Shown one piece after another: positions 29,071 through 37,474 of a stretch of DNA of 37,479 nt. Positions within the stretch are counted from its first letter, which is position 1, and every line of letters starts with the position of its first letter. The position numbers were made by a program, and so were the translations under genes. The notes beneath the pieces were generated by a model. It had not been told where the DNA came from, did no database searches, and saw nothing but the letters and a program-made list of their open reading frames with translations. The DNA comes from a virus. The stretch is taken from positions 1-37,479 of the IMG/VR virus record IMGVR_UViG_3300035181_002369, one strand, 5' to 3'.

Positions 29071-30674
29071 TCTGCTGCCTGCTTTCCGGCGTCGTTCGCC
29101 GCTTCTTCGGGGTCTTCCTCGGCCTCCGGGCCAGCCTTCTCGGGCACCGGCCCCGCGCTTCCGGGCTCGTCGGGGGCGAGGCCGAGGGCCTTCGCGCCAA
29201 GGGCGGCGGCGGCGTCCTGGTCGGCGGCGATCTGATCCAGCTCCTCCTCGACCGAGGTGATCGGGATGGGCAGCGTCTTCAACATCGCCACGGCGGTTTT
29301 TTGCGACAGGATCTGCTTGCCGCCGGTGGCCGACGCGATGGTCGTGACGAGCTTCTGGACGTCGTCGGCCGTCGGCGGAAAAGCCGGGGGCCAGAGGCAC
29401 TCGACGAAGGACGATCGGCCCGGCGTGCGCTCGCTGATGACCTTCGTCCCGAGGGCCTCGTCGACGACCACGCGGGGCGGGATCTTGAGGGCCTGGCGCC
29501 GGCCCCGCAGGATCCGGCCCGCATTGAGGAGGCCCTGGCAGAGGGGGACAATCAGCCCTCGGGCGTAGATGCCGCGGAGGTCGCCGGCCGTGTTGACGAC
29601 CCGCTGGAAGATGCGCTTCAGGGCCTCGCCGCTCAGCGTCTTGCCCATCGTGTCGCGGTCGAGGAGGACGACGCCGCGGCGGCGAAACATCTGCTCGGCC
29701 CTCGTCTTCCCGACCTCCATGCAGATAGTCGCCGAGGCCCCATCCTGGCTCAGGTACTCCGCGCCGCCGCGGGCGAAGATCGTGTTGTACCCGCCCTTCC
29801 TGACCTGCCCCGGGTTGAGGGCGGGGTCCTCTTTCACGACAAGTGTGTCGTCGGCGTTGCGCTTGGTCGTGGCCCCGCCAGCGGCGTAGAGTTCGTTGAC
29901 CTCGTCGACGAGAGCGTGATCTTCGTCGCCGTCGGGCACCCCGTCATGCGAGCCGTCGCGGGCGCGCTGGGGTAGCCAGTAGACGGGGCAAAAGCCAAGG
30001 CCGTGGCTCACGGGCGGCGCGGTTTCTTCCCAGCGCCAGGTGAGGGTGACCGGGTCCTTGACGCGGCGGTAGGTGGCCTCGATTTTCTCATCCCAGTAGC
30101 GGCAGACGAGCGGGTAATCCCCCTCGTCCTTCGCAAGCGGGTTGTCGCCGCGGTAGACCTTGGCCACCGCTGCGGGCCGGTGGCGTCGCTCATCCCGCCA
30201 GGCGAGGGGCCAGCAGTGCTCGGGGCCGTGGACCTCGAGAAAGACCTCCCCCTCGACGATGGCAAAGCTCACGACCGCGGTCCCGGTCGCGCCGCCCATG
30301 TTGCGGGCTGCAGCCAGCGTGGTCGGCAGGTTCGACAGGGTCGCGACCTTGCCGATCCACTCCTCGGCCTCGTCGTCGTCGGCGATCTCCAGGTGACACC
30401 AGGCCTCACCCGAGAGGGTCCACTCGGTCAGCGTCTCGACCGCCTCGCCGACGACGTTGTAGACCGCGCCCGGGTCGCGCTCCGACCAGGCCGGGGTGCG
30501 CGAGGCCGAGCCGTAGACGCCCGGTGTGCGCTTGCGGTAACCGCCCACGTCCAGCTCGCGGGCCTGGTACTGCGTGCCGCGAAAATACCGCGAGAGGGTG
30601 TGGAGGCGCTGGTAGCGCAGGGTGCCCGGGAGCTTGTCGGCGTCAGCGAGGAAGGCTTCGAGTGCGGTATCCAT
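29067..30674 (-). CDS. Portal protein
   Basis: A 535-residue protein that follows the large terminase by 11 bases, with GGAG nine bases before the ATG. Its pattern is like SPP1-type portals: N-terminal helices, a wing with LTWRWEETAPPVSHGLGFCPV, a long stem helix region, LSGEALKRIFQRV, and an acidic Ala/Glu-rich tail (residues about 480-535). Portal dodecamers form the channel at the capsid vertex and dock terminase. Next downstream are the small Cys protein and MuF gene, the usual order. Confidence 0.8.
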   Translation of the reverse strand: MDTALEAFLADADKLPGTLRYQRLHTLSRYFRGTQYQARELDVGGYRKRTPGVYGSASRTPAWSERDPGAVYNVVGEAVETLTEWTLSGEAWCHLEIADDDEAEEWIGKVATLSNLPTTLAAARNMGGATGTAVVSFAIVEGEVFLEVHGPEHCWPLAWRDERRHRPAAVAKVYRGDNPLAKDEGDYPLVCRYWDEKIEATYRRVKDPVTLTWRWEETAPPVSHGLGFCPVYWLPQRARDGSHDGVPDGDEDHALVDEVNELYAAGGATTKRNADDTLVVKEDPALNPGQVRKGGYNTIFARGGAEYLSQDGASATICMEVGKTRAEQMFRRRGVVLLDRDTMGKTLSGEALKRIFQRVVNTAGDLRGIYARGLIVPLCQGLLNAGRILRGRRQALKIPPRVVVDEALGTKVISERTPGRSSFVECLWPPAFPPTADDVQKLVTTIASATGGKQILSQKTAVAMLKTLPIPITSVEEELDQIAADQDAAAALGAKALGLAPDEPGSAGPVPEKAGPEAEEDPEEAANDAGKQAAE

Positions 30675-30685
30675 GGTCTTTGCTC

Positions 30686-32425
30686 CTAGAGGCCGAAGCT
30701 CTTGCGGATATGCTCGGGCACGGCGTCGAGGGGGGACGAGGGGGCGACGGGCGGGAAAGCCGCGGCGATAGCGTCCCAGCCGCCGGCTATGCGCGCCGCC
30801 AGTTGGTCGGGCGGGGGACTTGCCATCTCGCCGGCCCTGTCGTGATGGAAGATCGGGCTGCCGAGGCGCAGCGCGCCCTCCTTCGCGAAGTAGCTGGCCA
30901 TGATAATGTCGGAGGTGTGCGGCCCGCGGGTGAAATCGAGCAGGTGCTGCTGCCACTCGCCGATCGCCTGGTAGGCCGCGCGCTCGTCGGGTGCGAGGCT
31001 GGCGAGGTAAGCGTCAGGCTCCTGCCCTTCCGCGGGCCCGGGGATGACCCACGCGCCGGCGCGCATCTCGACCCCGATGCCCTCGATTCCGAGACTCTCA
31101 TCCCACTTCTTCGACGTCGTCGTGAAATCTTCGATTGGCGTCTCGAAGCCGATCTTACGGGCAAACTGCGCGAGGAAGACCTGCGCCCCGTTGTCCTCGA
31201 CCATGAAGCGGTCGGGCTGGTAGCGGGCCTCCATGGCGCGCATTCGCGACAGGGTCTCGTCGACCGACCAGCGCCCTTTCTCGATCCAGAGGACATGCCG
31301 CCGCCCGTCGCTGTCGACGCCGAGCACGAAGAAGACCGTGAAGTCCCCCTGCCGCTTTTTCTCGTTCTTGCCGGTCGCGAGGTCGACGCCGACGACGACG
31401 GTCATCCGGTCGCGCATGGCCTGCCCGAGCCGGAGAAGGGTCGACTGGTCGCGCAGTCGCCCGTCTCGCGTGAAGGCCTGCGTGACCGTGCGGCGAGGGC
31501 GTAGGCCAGCGCCCTGCGTGCGCGCGAAGGCAAGCCACTCGGCCTTGAAGATGCGCGTGCCCTCGTCCCTCGGATGGCAGAGAAACATGCGAGAATACTG
31601 CGACGGCGACATGCCGCTCTTCTTTTGGTCAAGCCATTCCCGCGAGCGGAAGGAGGGCCAGAGAAGCTCGCCCGTGACGGGGTTCTCGGCGGGGTAGACC
31701 CCGTGCCAGATGCCGGGCCGCTTGGCGTAGGTGAAGGCCAGATCGTCGGGGTGCCAGGCGTTTGCGAGGATGTGAAGCTTGCCCCCCGTGGTGAGGCGGG
31801 ACTGGATAACCGCGTCGACGAAATCGATCGTCTTCTGCCGCTGGTAGTCGGTGAGCGTGTTCTCAAAATCGATCACGTCGTCGAGGACGATGATGTCGGC
31901 GCGGAGCCCCTGGGGTGACCCGTCGATACCGTACACCTCGACGGTGTTGGTCGTCGTGTCGATGCCAGCGCCCTTCACCCGCAGGCGCTCGTCGTTCCAC
32001 GGATCGCCGGGGCGAAGCTCGGGGAAGATTGACCGGATGGTCTCGTTCTGCTCGATCTGCCGCTTGATCTTTTTCAGGAGCTTCGCGGCGTTGTCGGCCT
32101 TCTTTCCGACAATGGCGATACGGGTGCGGGGCTCGAGGCCCATTCGCCAGAGGAGGTGGCCAATGATCTGCTCGCTCTTGCCGTAGCCGGTCGCGCCGTG
32201 AAGGACTGTGATCCGCTCGCGCATCCAGGCCGCGTGCCATTCGCGGTGAAACCACTGCTGCTTGAACGGGGTGTCGCTGGCGTCGGCCTGGTCGTTCTTA
32301 AGGCTCAGCTCGACGAATCGGTTGACGTCCGATCGTGCCTCGCGGCAAACGCCTTGCCACCAAAGCCGGAGAGCCTGCTCGCGCTCCTCGCGGGTGAGGG
32401 CGCGGGGCGGGGCGAGCTGGGTCAC
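30686..32425 (-). CDS. terL: Terminase large subunit
   Basis: A 579-residue DNA-packaging motor. Walker A is GATGYGKS (residues 77-84) and Walker B is IIVLDD (178-183), the ATPase that pumps DNA. The C-terminal nuclease has the RNase H-like acidic residues Asp348 (VGVDLATG), Glu410/Asp411 (VEDNGAQ) and Asp506 (TSDIIMAS), which cut concatemers. GTG start at 32425 overlaps the preceding stop (GTGA). The gene ends with TAG. Packaging type (cos or headful) cannot be told from this sequence. Confidence 0.92.
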   Translation of the reverse strand: MTQLAPPRALTREEREQALRLWWQGVCREARSDVNRFVELSLKNDQADASDTPFKQQWFHREWHAAWMRERITVLHGATGYGKSEQIIGHLLWRMGLEPRTRIAIVGKKADNAAKLLKKIKRQIEQNETIRSIFPELRPGDPWNDERLRVKGAGIDTTTNTVEVYGIDGSPQGLRADIIVLDDVIDFENTLTDYQRQKTIDFVDAVIQSRLTTGGKLHILANAWHPDDLAFTYAKRPGIWHGVYPAENPVTGELLWPSFRSREWLDQKKSGMSPSQYSRMFLCHPRDEGTRIFKAEWLAFARTQGAGLRPRRTVTQAFTRDGRLRDQSTLLRLGQAMRDRMTVVVGVDLATGKNEKKRQGDFTVFFVLGVDSDGRRHVLWIEKGRWSVDETLSRMRAMEARYQPDRFMVEDNGAQVFLAQFARKIGFETPIEDFTTTSKKWDESLGIEGIGVEMRAGAWVIPGPAEGQEPDAYLASLAPDERAAYQAIGEWQQHLLDFTRGPHTSDIIMASYFAKEGALRLGSPIFHHDRAGEMASPPPDQLAARIAGGWDAIAAAFPPVAPSSPLDAVPEHIRKSFGL

Positions 32426-32826
32426 TGCCTGCCCTCAAGCCGGCCGAGCGCGAGGCCCGCGGCGTAATCGGCCATCTGCGGGGGGAGCCCCGAGCCTTCG
32501 ACGAAGGCGGCGCGCAGCTCGGAGACGCCCGCGATCCACCCGCGATGGTGAGCGATGGTGATGAGGTCGCGGGCTGCCTCGACCTGCCGGGGCGTGGCCC
32601 CGTCGCCGAGGATGGCGCGGGCGATGGCGTCCGACTCCGCATGCCACCGCGCGGCGCTCGGGGGGATAGGGGGCGGGGGCGCGGGAGGTGGGCGGTTGAG
32701 GGCAGCCCACACCCGCGCGCTCTCGGCCGCGGCAATCGCTTGCTGCTGCCTGAGCCTGCGCTCGACGAGCCAGAGCGCGCCGCCCATCGCAAGCGTCAGG
32801 ACGCAGAAAAGGACGATCGCGACCAT
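32422..32826 (-). CDS. Single-span membrane protein
   Basis: A 134-residue protein with one N-terminal hydrophobic segment (residues 1-20) that should anchor it in the inner membrane with the rest in the cytoplasm or periplasm, followed by a basic QQ-rich helix, a proline run (about 46-56) and a helical C-terminus (GATPRQVEAARDLITIA, ADYAAGLALGRLEG). Between the 122-residue gene and terminase large subunit; it overlaps the latter by GTGA. Function unknown. Confidence 0.5.
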   Translation of the reverse strand: MVAIVLFCVLTLAMGGALWLVERRLRQQQAIAAAESARVWAALNRPPPAPPPPIPPSAARWHAESDAIARAILGDGATPRQVEAARDLITIAHHRGWIAGVSELRAAFVEGSGLPPQMADYAAGLALGRLEGRQ

Positions 32827-32831
32827 CGGGA

Positions 32832-33200
32832 TCAGGAGTAGTCGGCGGCGGCGCGGGCGCGGGCGGAGACCTCGGGGAACCGCTCGCGGAGCCAGCGGGA
32901 CGCGCCGCCGGGGCCGACCTTGGCCTTGATGGCGGCGTCGACGAGGTCGGCGACCGAGACCGGGTCGAGGGGGGACGCCGCAAGGTCGGGGTCAAAGGCG
33001 AGCCGGGCACCCTCGCCGGCCATGCCCGTGTTGACGCGGTGGGCAAGCAAACCTGCCATTTTGGCCTGATCGCTCTCGCCCTGCGCGGCGATCTCCTGCA
33101 GACCCGGCAGCCCCCCGACAGAGGGCTCGAAGCGGGCAGGGGACGCGGGCGGGGCAGCGGTGTCAGCGGGGGGCGGGAGAACCTTGTCGTCTTTGGCCAT
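32832..33200 (-). CDS. Unknown packaging-region protein
   Basis: A 122-residue protein with a Pro/Ala-rich N-terminus and a helical C-terminal half (VADLVDAAIKAKVG, ASRWLRERFPEVSARAR). No Shine-Dalgarno precedes ATG 33200, unlike most genes here, and it is separated from the small terminase by 37 bases. No family recognised. Confidence 0.5.
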   Translation of the reverse strand: MAKDDKVLPPPADTAAPPASPARFEPSVGGLPGLQEIAAQGESDQAKMAGLLAHRVNTGMAGEGARLAFDPDLAASPLDPVSVADLVDAAIKAKVGPGGASRWLRERFPEVSARARAAADYS

Positions 33201-33237
33201 GGTGGATCAACATACATCATGGTCAACGTGGATGCAC

Positions 33238-33846
33238 CTATCGGCCCGTGACCTCGTCGGCCGGCTTGCCCTCGAGCAAGAGGGCCCGCTCGTTTTCGGT
33301 CGGCGTGCGGCCGTGGAGGACGGCGAAGCGGGCCAGCTCCGGGTGATCGGCGGCGCCGCGCAGGAAGACCGGGAGGTCGTTGCCCGCGGTGTCGGTGGGC
33401 GCGACCTTGAGGGGAGCGAGCGCGCCGGACACCTTGGCGTAGGTCTCGACCACGGCGACGATCGCCTTCGCGGCCTGCCCGGGGATCGGCTCGGCGCGGG
33501 CAAAGGCCAGAGCCTCTTCAAGGTGACCGTAGAGCTTCTCGCGGAACTCATCTATCGTGCCGCGTGCCATCGCGAGCAGCCGCCCCGCCTCGGCCGACGA
33601 CACCTGGACGGTGACGAGGTCGATCCCCCACTCCACCGCCAGCTCGCGGGCCCTCTTCGTCGACCACTGCCCGGAGGCCATGAGATCGGCGATGTAAGCG
33701 ACCCGCTCGGGCACCGGGGGGGCCTTGCCGAAGAGGTGGTGCGGGGGCTCGATGACCGGACCCCATGCCGCGCGCGCGGGCGCCTGACCCAAGGCGTCGG
33801 AGTCAAGGGGGGCGGCGGCCTTTTTCTTGCCTTTTCGCCCGCTCAT
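33238..33846 (-). CDS. Terminase small subunit candidate
   Basis: A 202-residue protein starting at ATG 33846 (ATGA overlap). Basic N-terminus (GRKGKKK), then a helix-turn-helix-like region at about 45-85 (ERVAYIADLMASGQWSTKR, then ELAVEWGIDLVTVQV), and long helices (EKLYGHLEEALAFARAEP, AAKAIVAVVETYAKVSG) suited to a ring oligomer, then a polar tail. Position two genes ahead of the large terminase fits a DNA-recognition small subunit. It ends in TAG. A general DNA-binding protein is the alternative. Confidence 0.6.
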   Translation of the reverse strand: MSGRKGKKKAAAPLDSDALGQAPARAAWGPVIEPPHHLFGKAPPVPERVAYIADLMASGQWSTKRARELAVEWGIDLVTVQVSSAEAGRLLAMARGTIDEFREKLYGHLEEALAFARAEPIPGQAAKAIVAVVETYAKVSGALAPLKVAPTDTAGNDLPVFLRGAADHPELARFAVLHGRTPTENERALLLEGKPADEVTGR

Positions 33847-33950
33847 GCCGCCACCTTTGCCGCCAGCACCAACCACGCCCGCGAGTCCACGGGCTGGCTG
33901 GCATTCGCCATCTGATCACAGGTGCGGGCGGGCAGGCATTCGTCGGTCAT
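33843..33950 (-). CDS. Candidate 35-residue protein
   Basis: A short frame that begins ATG at 33950 overlapping the previous stop (ATGA) and ends overlapping the next start (ATGA). The protein MTDECLPARTCDQMANASQP continues with VDSRAW and an Ala/Val/Leu end. Two Cys six residues apart. Double overlap at both ends is the same as at neighbouring certain genes, which supports it; the alternative is a coupling stretch without function. Confidence 0.4.
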   Translation of the reverse strand: MTDECLPARTCDQMANASQPVDSRAWLVLAAKVAA

Positions 33951-34129
33951 GGGGTCCTCGTGTCGGGTTTGGAGAGAGGGACGACCCGCCACCCGTGGCC
34001 GGCCTTCCTGGCCATCTCCTCGGCGCGGGCCAGTGTCGGAAATCGGGTGGCCTCGGCGCGGCCGTGGACGACCTTTCCGTTGGACTTGAGATAGAGGGAT
34101 TGGTATCCCTTGACGACGTAGCCGGTCAC
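33947..34129 (-). CDS. Small basic unknown protein
   Basis: A 60-residue protein with beta start (YVVKGYQSLYLKSNGKVVH) and helix (FPTLARAEEMARKAG) ending in WRVVPLS. The FxTxxxAExxA...GxxWRVV pattern is a common shape in small phage proteins. ATG at 34129 overlaps the RecU-like stop (ATGA). Function unknown. Confidence 0.6.
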   Translation of the reverse strand: MTGYVVKGYQSLYLKSNGKVVHGRAEATRFPTLARAEEMARKAGHGWRVVPLSKPDTRTP

Positions 34130-34719
34130 GCGGCCTCCGTGCGGGCCCAGCGGGCGAGGTAGGGGCGCCAGGGCTGCACCTGGTGGCGGCGAAGGGTGTC
34201 CTCGTCGAGCGAGCGGGCGCCGGCCTCGAGGGCCTCAGCGACGGCAGGCCAGGGGACGGCGAAGGCCACGAGGTCGGACACCGGGACCAGCAGCACCGCG
34301 ACCCCGCCGGCCTGGTGGACGCCGGCGAGGTGGGCCCGCTGGTGCTCCTTCAGCCGCGCGAGGTCGAGCCGGAGGGCAGCGAGCCGGCGGCCGGTGCCGG
34401 TCGGCTCCTCGGCGACGTGCTTGATCTCGACGGCGACGAGGCGCCCGGAGCCGTCGAGCATGACGCCGAGGCAGTCGACGACGGAGGGGCCGGTGGGGCG
34501 GCAGACGAGGGCGCCGTGGAGGGCGGGGCCGACGATGCGGAGGTGGCTGGACACCGCCCACACCTGGGCCACGCCCTCGCGGGCGCAGACGGCGTGCAGG
34601 CGCTCGGCGATGGCCTCGCCCACCTTGCCGCTCGTCTGCGCGCGGCGGCCGGCGATCTGGTGAGCCGTGGGGGCGCCGGGCAGGGAGGCCTGGCCGGGGG
34701 AGGGGCGGCGGGCGGTCAT
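34126..34719 (-). CDS. RecU-like Holliday junction resolvase/endonuclease
   Basis: A 197-residue protein. Residues 30-42 carry GKVGEAIAERL; Asp82 and EIK (98-100) are the acidic and lysine residues of a restriction-type nuclease core; then LKEHQRAHL (123-131) and GGVAVLLV (138-145). This order (acidic residue, ExK, HQ, GG-hydrophobic strand) is that of RecU and related PRP-A-like phage nucleases, which cut branched DNA before packaging. ATG 34719 overlaps the zinc-ribbon gene stop (ATGA). Placed between replication and packaging genes, as expected for a resolvase. Confidence 0.7.
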   Translation of the reverse strand: MTARRPSPGQASLPGAPTAHQIAGRRAQTSGKVGEAIAERLHAVCAREGVAQVWAVSSHLRIVGPALHGALVCRPTGPSVVDCLGVMLDGSGRLVAVEIKHVAEEPTGTGRRLAALRLDLARLKEHQRAHLAGVHQAGGVAVLLVPVSDLVAFAVPWPAVAEALEAGARSLDEDTLRRHQVQPWRPYLARWARTEAA

Positions 34720-34901
34720 GAGCACCACCGCCGCCCTGCGCACGAGGCCTGCGCCAGGGCGGGCGCGGGGGCCTCGCAGGCGCCGCACGAGGGGCAGTGC
34801 CAGAGCCCCTGGCCGATGTCGTGGGCGGGCAAGCGGCAGCGATGGCACACCGCATCGCGCGGCAGCCACTCGAAAACCGGCACCCATCGCCAGCGGATCA
34901 T
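34716..34901 (-). CDS. Small zinc-ribbon protein
   Basis: A 61-residue protein. CHRC (about residues 20-23) and CPSC (about 37-40), with a 13-residue spacer, form a zinc ribbon; further Cys follow (GAC, ASC, WCS). GGGAG stands close before ATG 34901, and the start overlaps the previous stop (ATGA). Zinc ribbons of this size often bind DNA, RNA or proteins in replication. Specific role unknown. Confidence 0.65.
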   Translation of the reverse strand: MIRWRWVPVFEWLPRDAVCHRCRLPAHDIGQGLWHCPSCGACEAPAPALAQASCAGRRWCS

Positions 34902-35425
34902 CGCTCCCTCACCGGGTCGAGGGCTCGCCCAACCTGGTCGACCGCGCGCCGCATCCCCTCGGCGAGGCCTGCGAGGAGGTCGCGGCTGCGGGTCTCCTCG
35001 GGGTCGGCGCAGCGGTCGCGGAGGACGGCGACCCGGGACGCGAGGCCGGCGAGCGCATGCTCGACGCGGGCGCGGTCGGACACAGAGACCTGCGAATCGG
35101 TGCTCAGGATGCGCTTCCACTCCCGGCCTCCCTCGCTGCGGTGAAAGGGAGCCTCGTGGCCAGCGGGCAGGCAGCACGCGCCCCAGACCAGGCCGTCCTC
35201 GGTCACCGTGTCGGGGCAGGTCGGGGCACGTTCGGCGCCCTCCGCGGGGACGATGCGCGCGCCGCCATCGACGCCTGCGTGGTGGAGCCCCGCGACGACG
35301 CCGGCCGCGTTGGCATAGAGGTCGTGGACCTCGGCCTGGTCGGAAAGCTCCTGCCAGGCGAGTCCCTTGGTCAGGTAGACGAGGGTGCCGTCGGGGAGAG
35401 CGGAGCGAAGGAGCCAGCCGCTCAC
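34898..35425 (-). CDS. Unknown protein of replication region
   Basis: A 175-residue protein. GTG 35425 is chosen because GGGAGG lies five bases upstream and it overlaps the previous stop (GTGA). Beta start (LLRSALPDGTLVYLT), two Cys pairs near the middle (TCPDTVTEDGLVWGACCLP), and a helical C-terminal 70 residues (VSDRARVEHALAGLASRV, LLAGLAEGMRRAVDQV). No family recognised. Confidence 0.55.
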   Translation of the reverse strand: MSGWLLRSALPDGTLVYLTKGLAWQELSDQAEVHDLYANAAGVVAGLHHAGVDGGARIVPAEGAERAPTCPDTVTEDGLVWGACCLPAGHEAPFHRSEGGREWKRILSTDSQVSVSDRARVEHALAGLASRVAVLRDRCADPEETRSRDLLAGLAEGMRRAVDQVGRALDPVRER

Positions 35426-35520
35426 CCGGCCCTCCCGCGGCAGGCCGGCAAGGTGGGGGACTCGGGGCCCGCGGGGCACCAGGGGGCGAGGGGCTGGGGG
35501 GCGGGGAGGCAGCGGGTCAT
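35422..35520 (-). CDS. Candidate 32-residue Cys/Pro-rich protein
   Basis: ATG at 35520 overlaps the helicase stop (ATGA) and its TGA overlaps the next GTG. The predicted peptide has nine prolines and three cysteines (Cys4, Cys15, Cys27). GAGGG lies seven bases before the start. It may be a real microprotein or a coupling bridge between the helicase and the next gene. Confidence 0.35.
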   Translation of the reverse strand: MTRCLPAPQPLAPWCPAGPESPTLPACRGRAG

Positions 35521-36968
35521 TCGGCAGCCCTCGGCCAGACGGCCTTCGCGGGGCCCTTGGGGGCCTGGGGGGCGAGGTCGGAGAAGCGGCAGAATTTCCC
35601 CCACCACGCGAGGCTGACGATCTTGCCGGGCTCGCCCTGGCGCTGCTTCGCGACATGCACGTCGGTCGCTCCTTTCGGGGTCTCTTTGTCCCGGTGCAGG
35701 AAGGTGATGAGGTCGGCGTCCTGCTCGGCCTGGCCGCTGTCGCGGATGTCACTCGGGCGCGGCGTGCGGCTCTCTTTTTCGCAGGCCCGCGAGAGCTGCG
35801 CGAGAGCGAGAACGGGGCAGCCGAGGGTCTTGCCGAGGGCTTTGAGGTCGCGGGAAATCTCGGCGATCTCGCCCTCCCGCGTCGCGTACTTCTTGCCAGC
35901 CCGGGGCCGGACGAGCTGCAGGTAGTCGACCACGACGAGCGCGAGCCGGATGCCGCGCTTGGCCCACTCGGCGGCCTGCGCGCGTGCCCGCGTCGCGATC
36001 TCGGCGACGGTTAGCCCCGAGGTATCGTCCACCGAAAACGGATAGCTGGCCAACTGGGCCTGCGCGGCGTCGAAGGCGTCCCACTCCTGGGCGGTGAGCT
36101 GCCCGCGGCGCAGCTGCGCGAGGTCGACGTGGGCCTCGGCGCAGATCACCCGCTGGGCGATCTGGTCGGTCGGCATCTCGAGCGAGAAGAGCATCGCGCC
36201 TTGCTGCGGGCCCCCCTGGGCTGCGGCGAGGGCTAGGTTGCAGGCGATGTTCACCGCGAGCGAGGTCTTGCCCTGGCCGGGACGAGCGGCGAGATACCAG
36301 AGGTCGCCGGGCTCGAGGCCGGCGAGGGTGCGGTCGAGATCCCGGAAGCCTGTGAAGGTCTTCGCCGCGCCCGTCTCGGGGCTCCGAAGGCGAGCGATCA
36401 GGATCTCAGCCGCCGCGCCGATGGCGACGGCCTTGCTCGGCCCGGGCGGCCCGGCCTCGCGGATCTTGCCCAGCTCGGACTCGGCCCACGCGAGCACCGC
36501 CGGGCGGTCGCCGATGGTGCCGCGGGTCTTGGTGGTCAGCTCGCGGCCGAGGTAGTCAAGGCGCCGGATCTGGTGGCACTCGCTGACCCGACGCGCATAG
36601 GTCGCCACGTCGACCACGGCCGGGCAGGCGTCGAGCAGTCGGGCGATCCCGGGGATACCGCCGACGTCGGCGAGGCGGCCCTGGTCGCGGAGGTAGCCAG
36701 CGATGTGAACGGCATCGAGACCAGCCTCGGGGGCCTCCTCGCGCAGCTGGCGGCAGGCGCCGAGCACGAGCCGGTGAGGGCCCGAGTAGAGCGCCTCCGT
36801 GGGGAGCCAGTCGATCTCGGCGAGCACCGCGGGCTCGAGCAGCACGCCGCCCACGACGGCCGACTCGGCGGCGAGGTCGTGGTCGGGGAGCTGCGCCGCG
36901 GGGGGCGCGGCAAGGGCCAGGACGGGGGCCACGGAGGCCGGGACGGGGCTGGTGGGGCGGGCGGTCAC
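35517..36968 (-). CDS. dnaB: DnaB-type replicative helicase
   Basis: A 483-residue protein starting at GTG 36968, overlapping the stop of the upstream gene (GTGA). Residues about 28-170 are the N-terminal DnaB domain (ESAVVGGVLLEP; YLRDQGRLADVGG). The RecA-like core has Walker A RPGQGKTS (229-236), the FSLEMP H1a-type motif (261-266), Walker B VVVDYLQL (345-352), QLSRACE near 391-397 and KQRQGEPG (441-448), which supplies basic residues to the adjacent subunit. The hexamer unwinds DNA ahead of the fork. No phage primase or polymerase is in the window. Confidence 0.92.
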   Translation of the reverse strand: MTARPTSPVPASVAPVLALAAPPAAQLPDHDLAAESAVVGGVLLEPAVLAEIDWLPTEALYSGPHRLVLGACRQLREEAPEAGLDAVHIAGYLRDQGRLADVGGIPGIARLLDACPAVVDVATYARRVSECHQIRRLDYLGRELTTKTRGTIGDRPAVLAWAESELGKIREAGPPGPSKAVAIGAAAEILIARLRSPETGAAKTFTGFRDLDRTLAGLEPGDLWYLAARPGQGKTSLAVNIACNLALAAAQGGPQQGAMLFSLEMPTDQIAQRVICAEAHVDLAQLRRGQLTAQEWDAFDAAQAQLASYPFSVDDTSGLTVAEIATRARAQAAEWAKRGIRLALVVVDYLQLVRPRAGKKYATREGEIAEISRDLKALGKTLGCPVLALAQLSRACEKESRTPRPSDIRDSGQAEQDADLITFLHRDKETPKGATDVHVAKQRQGEPGKIVSLAWWGKFCRFSDLAPQAPKGPAKAVWPRAAE

Positions 36969-37474
36969 GACGCGGCCTCCTCGGGGCTCTGGAGGGCCGC
37001 GGCGGGGGCCCTGCGGCCGAGCCGAGGCGGCGGGAGCATCCAGTCCGGCGGGTCCTCGTGGGGCGGCAGCGGCGGCTCGCCACCGCCGGCGTTGAGCCAG
37101 GCTTCCCAAGCCTCGGCGGTGGGCTTGCGGGGCGCGGTGGCGCCGAATGCCTCGGCGCTGGTCTGGACGAAATCGGCCAGCTCGTCGGGGCGCATCTCGG
37201 GCCGGACGGCGGCGACGCGGCCGAGGGCGGCGAGGTCCCAGCCGGCGCCGGGGGCGGTGCAGGGCCGACCGAGGCCCCGGGTCATGCCGGCCGACCAGGC
37301 CGCACCGAGGGCGGCGAGCCCCGGGTCGGGCCGGGAGGCGACCGGCGCCGAGGCGGCAGGCCGGGACGGCGCCGGGCTGGACGCTGCGGGCCGGACACGG
37401 GCCGGCCGGACGGCCGACGGCGCCGCGGCGGCGGGCTGCTCGGCGCTCGGCGGCAGGACCGCCGGGACGAACAC
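36965..37474 (-). CDS. Proline/alanine-rich replication-region protein, 5' end uncertain
   Basis: 169 residues are open from GTG 37474; the frame may continue beyond the window edge five bases away, so it may be only the C-terminus of a larger protein. The first 50 residues are low-complexity Ala/Pro/Arg. The rest has a small helical part (GWDLAALGRVAAVRPEMRP, ADFVQTSAEAFG) and a Trp/Pro-rich end. Overlap with the helicase GTG suggests a helper or initiator role, but no motif is recognised. Confidence 0.45.
   Translation of the reverse strand: MFVPAVLPPSAEQPAAAAPSAVRPARVRPAASSPAPSRPAASAPVASRPDPGLAALGAAWSAGMTRGLGRPCTAPGAGWDLAALGRVAAVRPEMRPDELADFVQTSAEAFGATAPRKPTAEAWEAWLNAGGGEPPLPPHEDPPDWMLPPPRLGRRAPAAALQSPEEAAS

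Noticed and set aside
22671-32425. Genome-wide reassignment of TAG to an amino acid
   Set aside because: The small terminase, large terminase and fibre genes end in TAG at natural C-termini, and readthrough there would give only shadow-like sequence.
33201-33237. Promoter before the 122-residue gene (TTGACC and TATGTT on the minus strand)
   Set aside because: The two boxes are only six bases apart, and no other pairing with 16-18 base spacing was seen.
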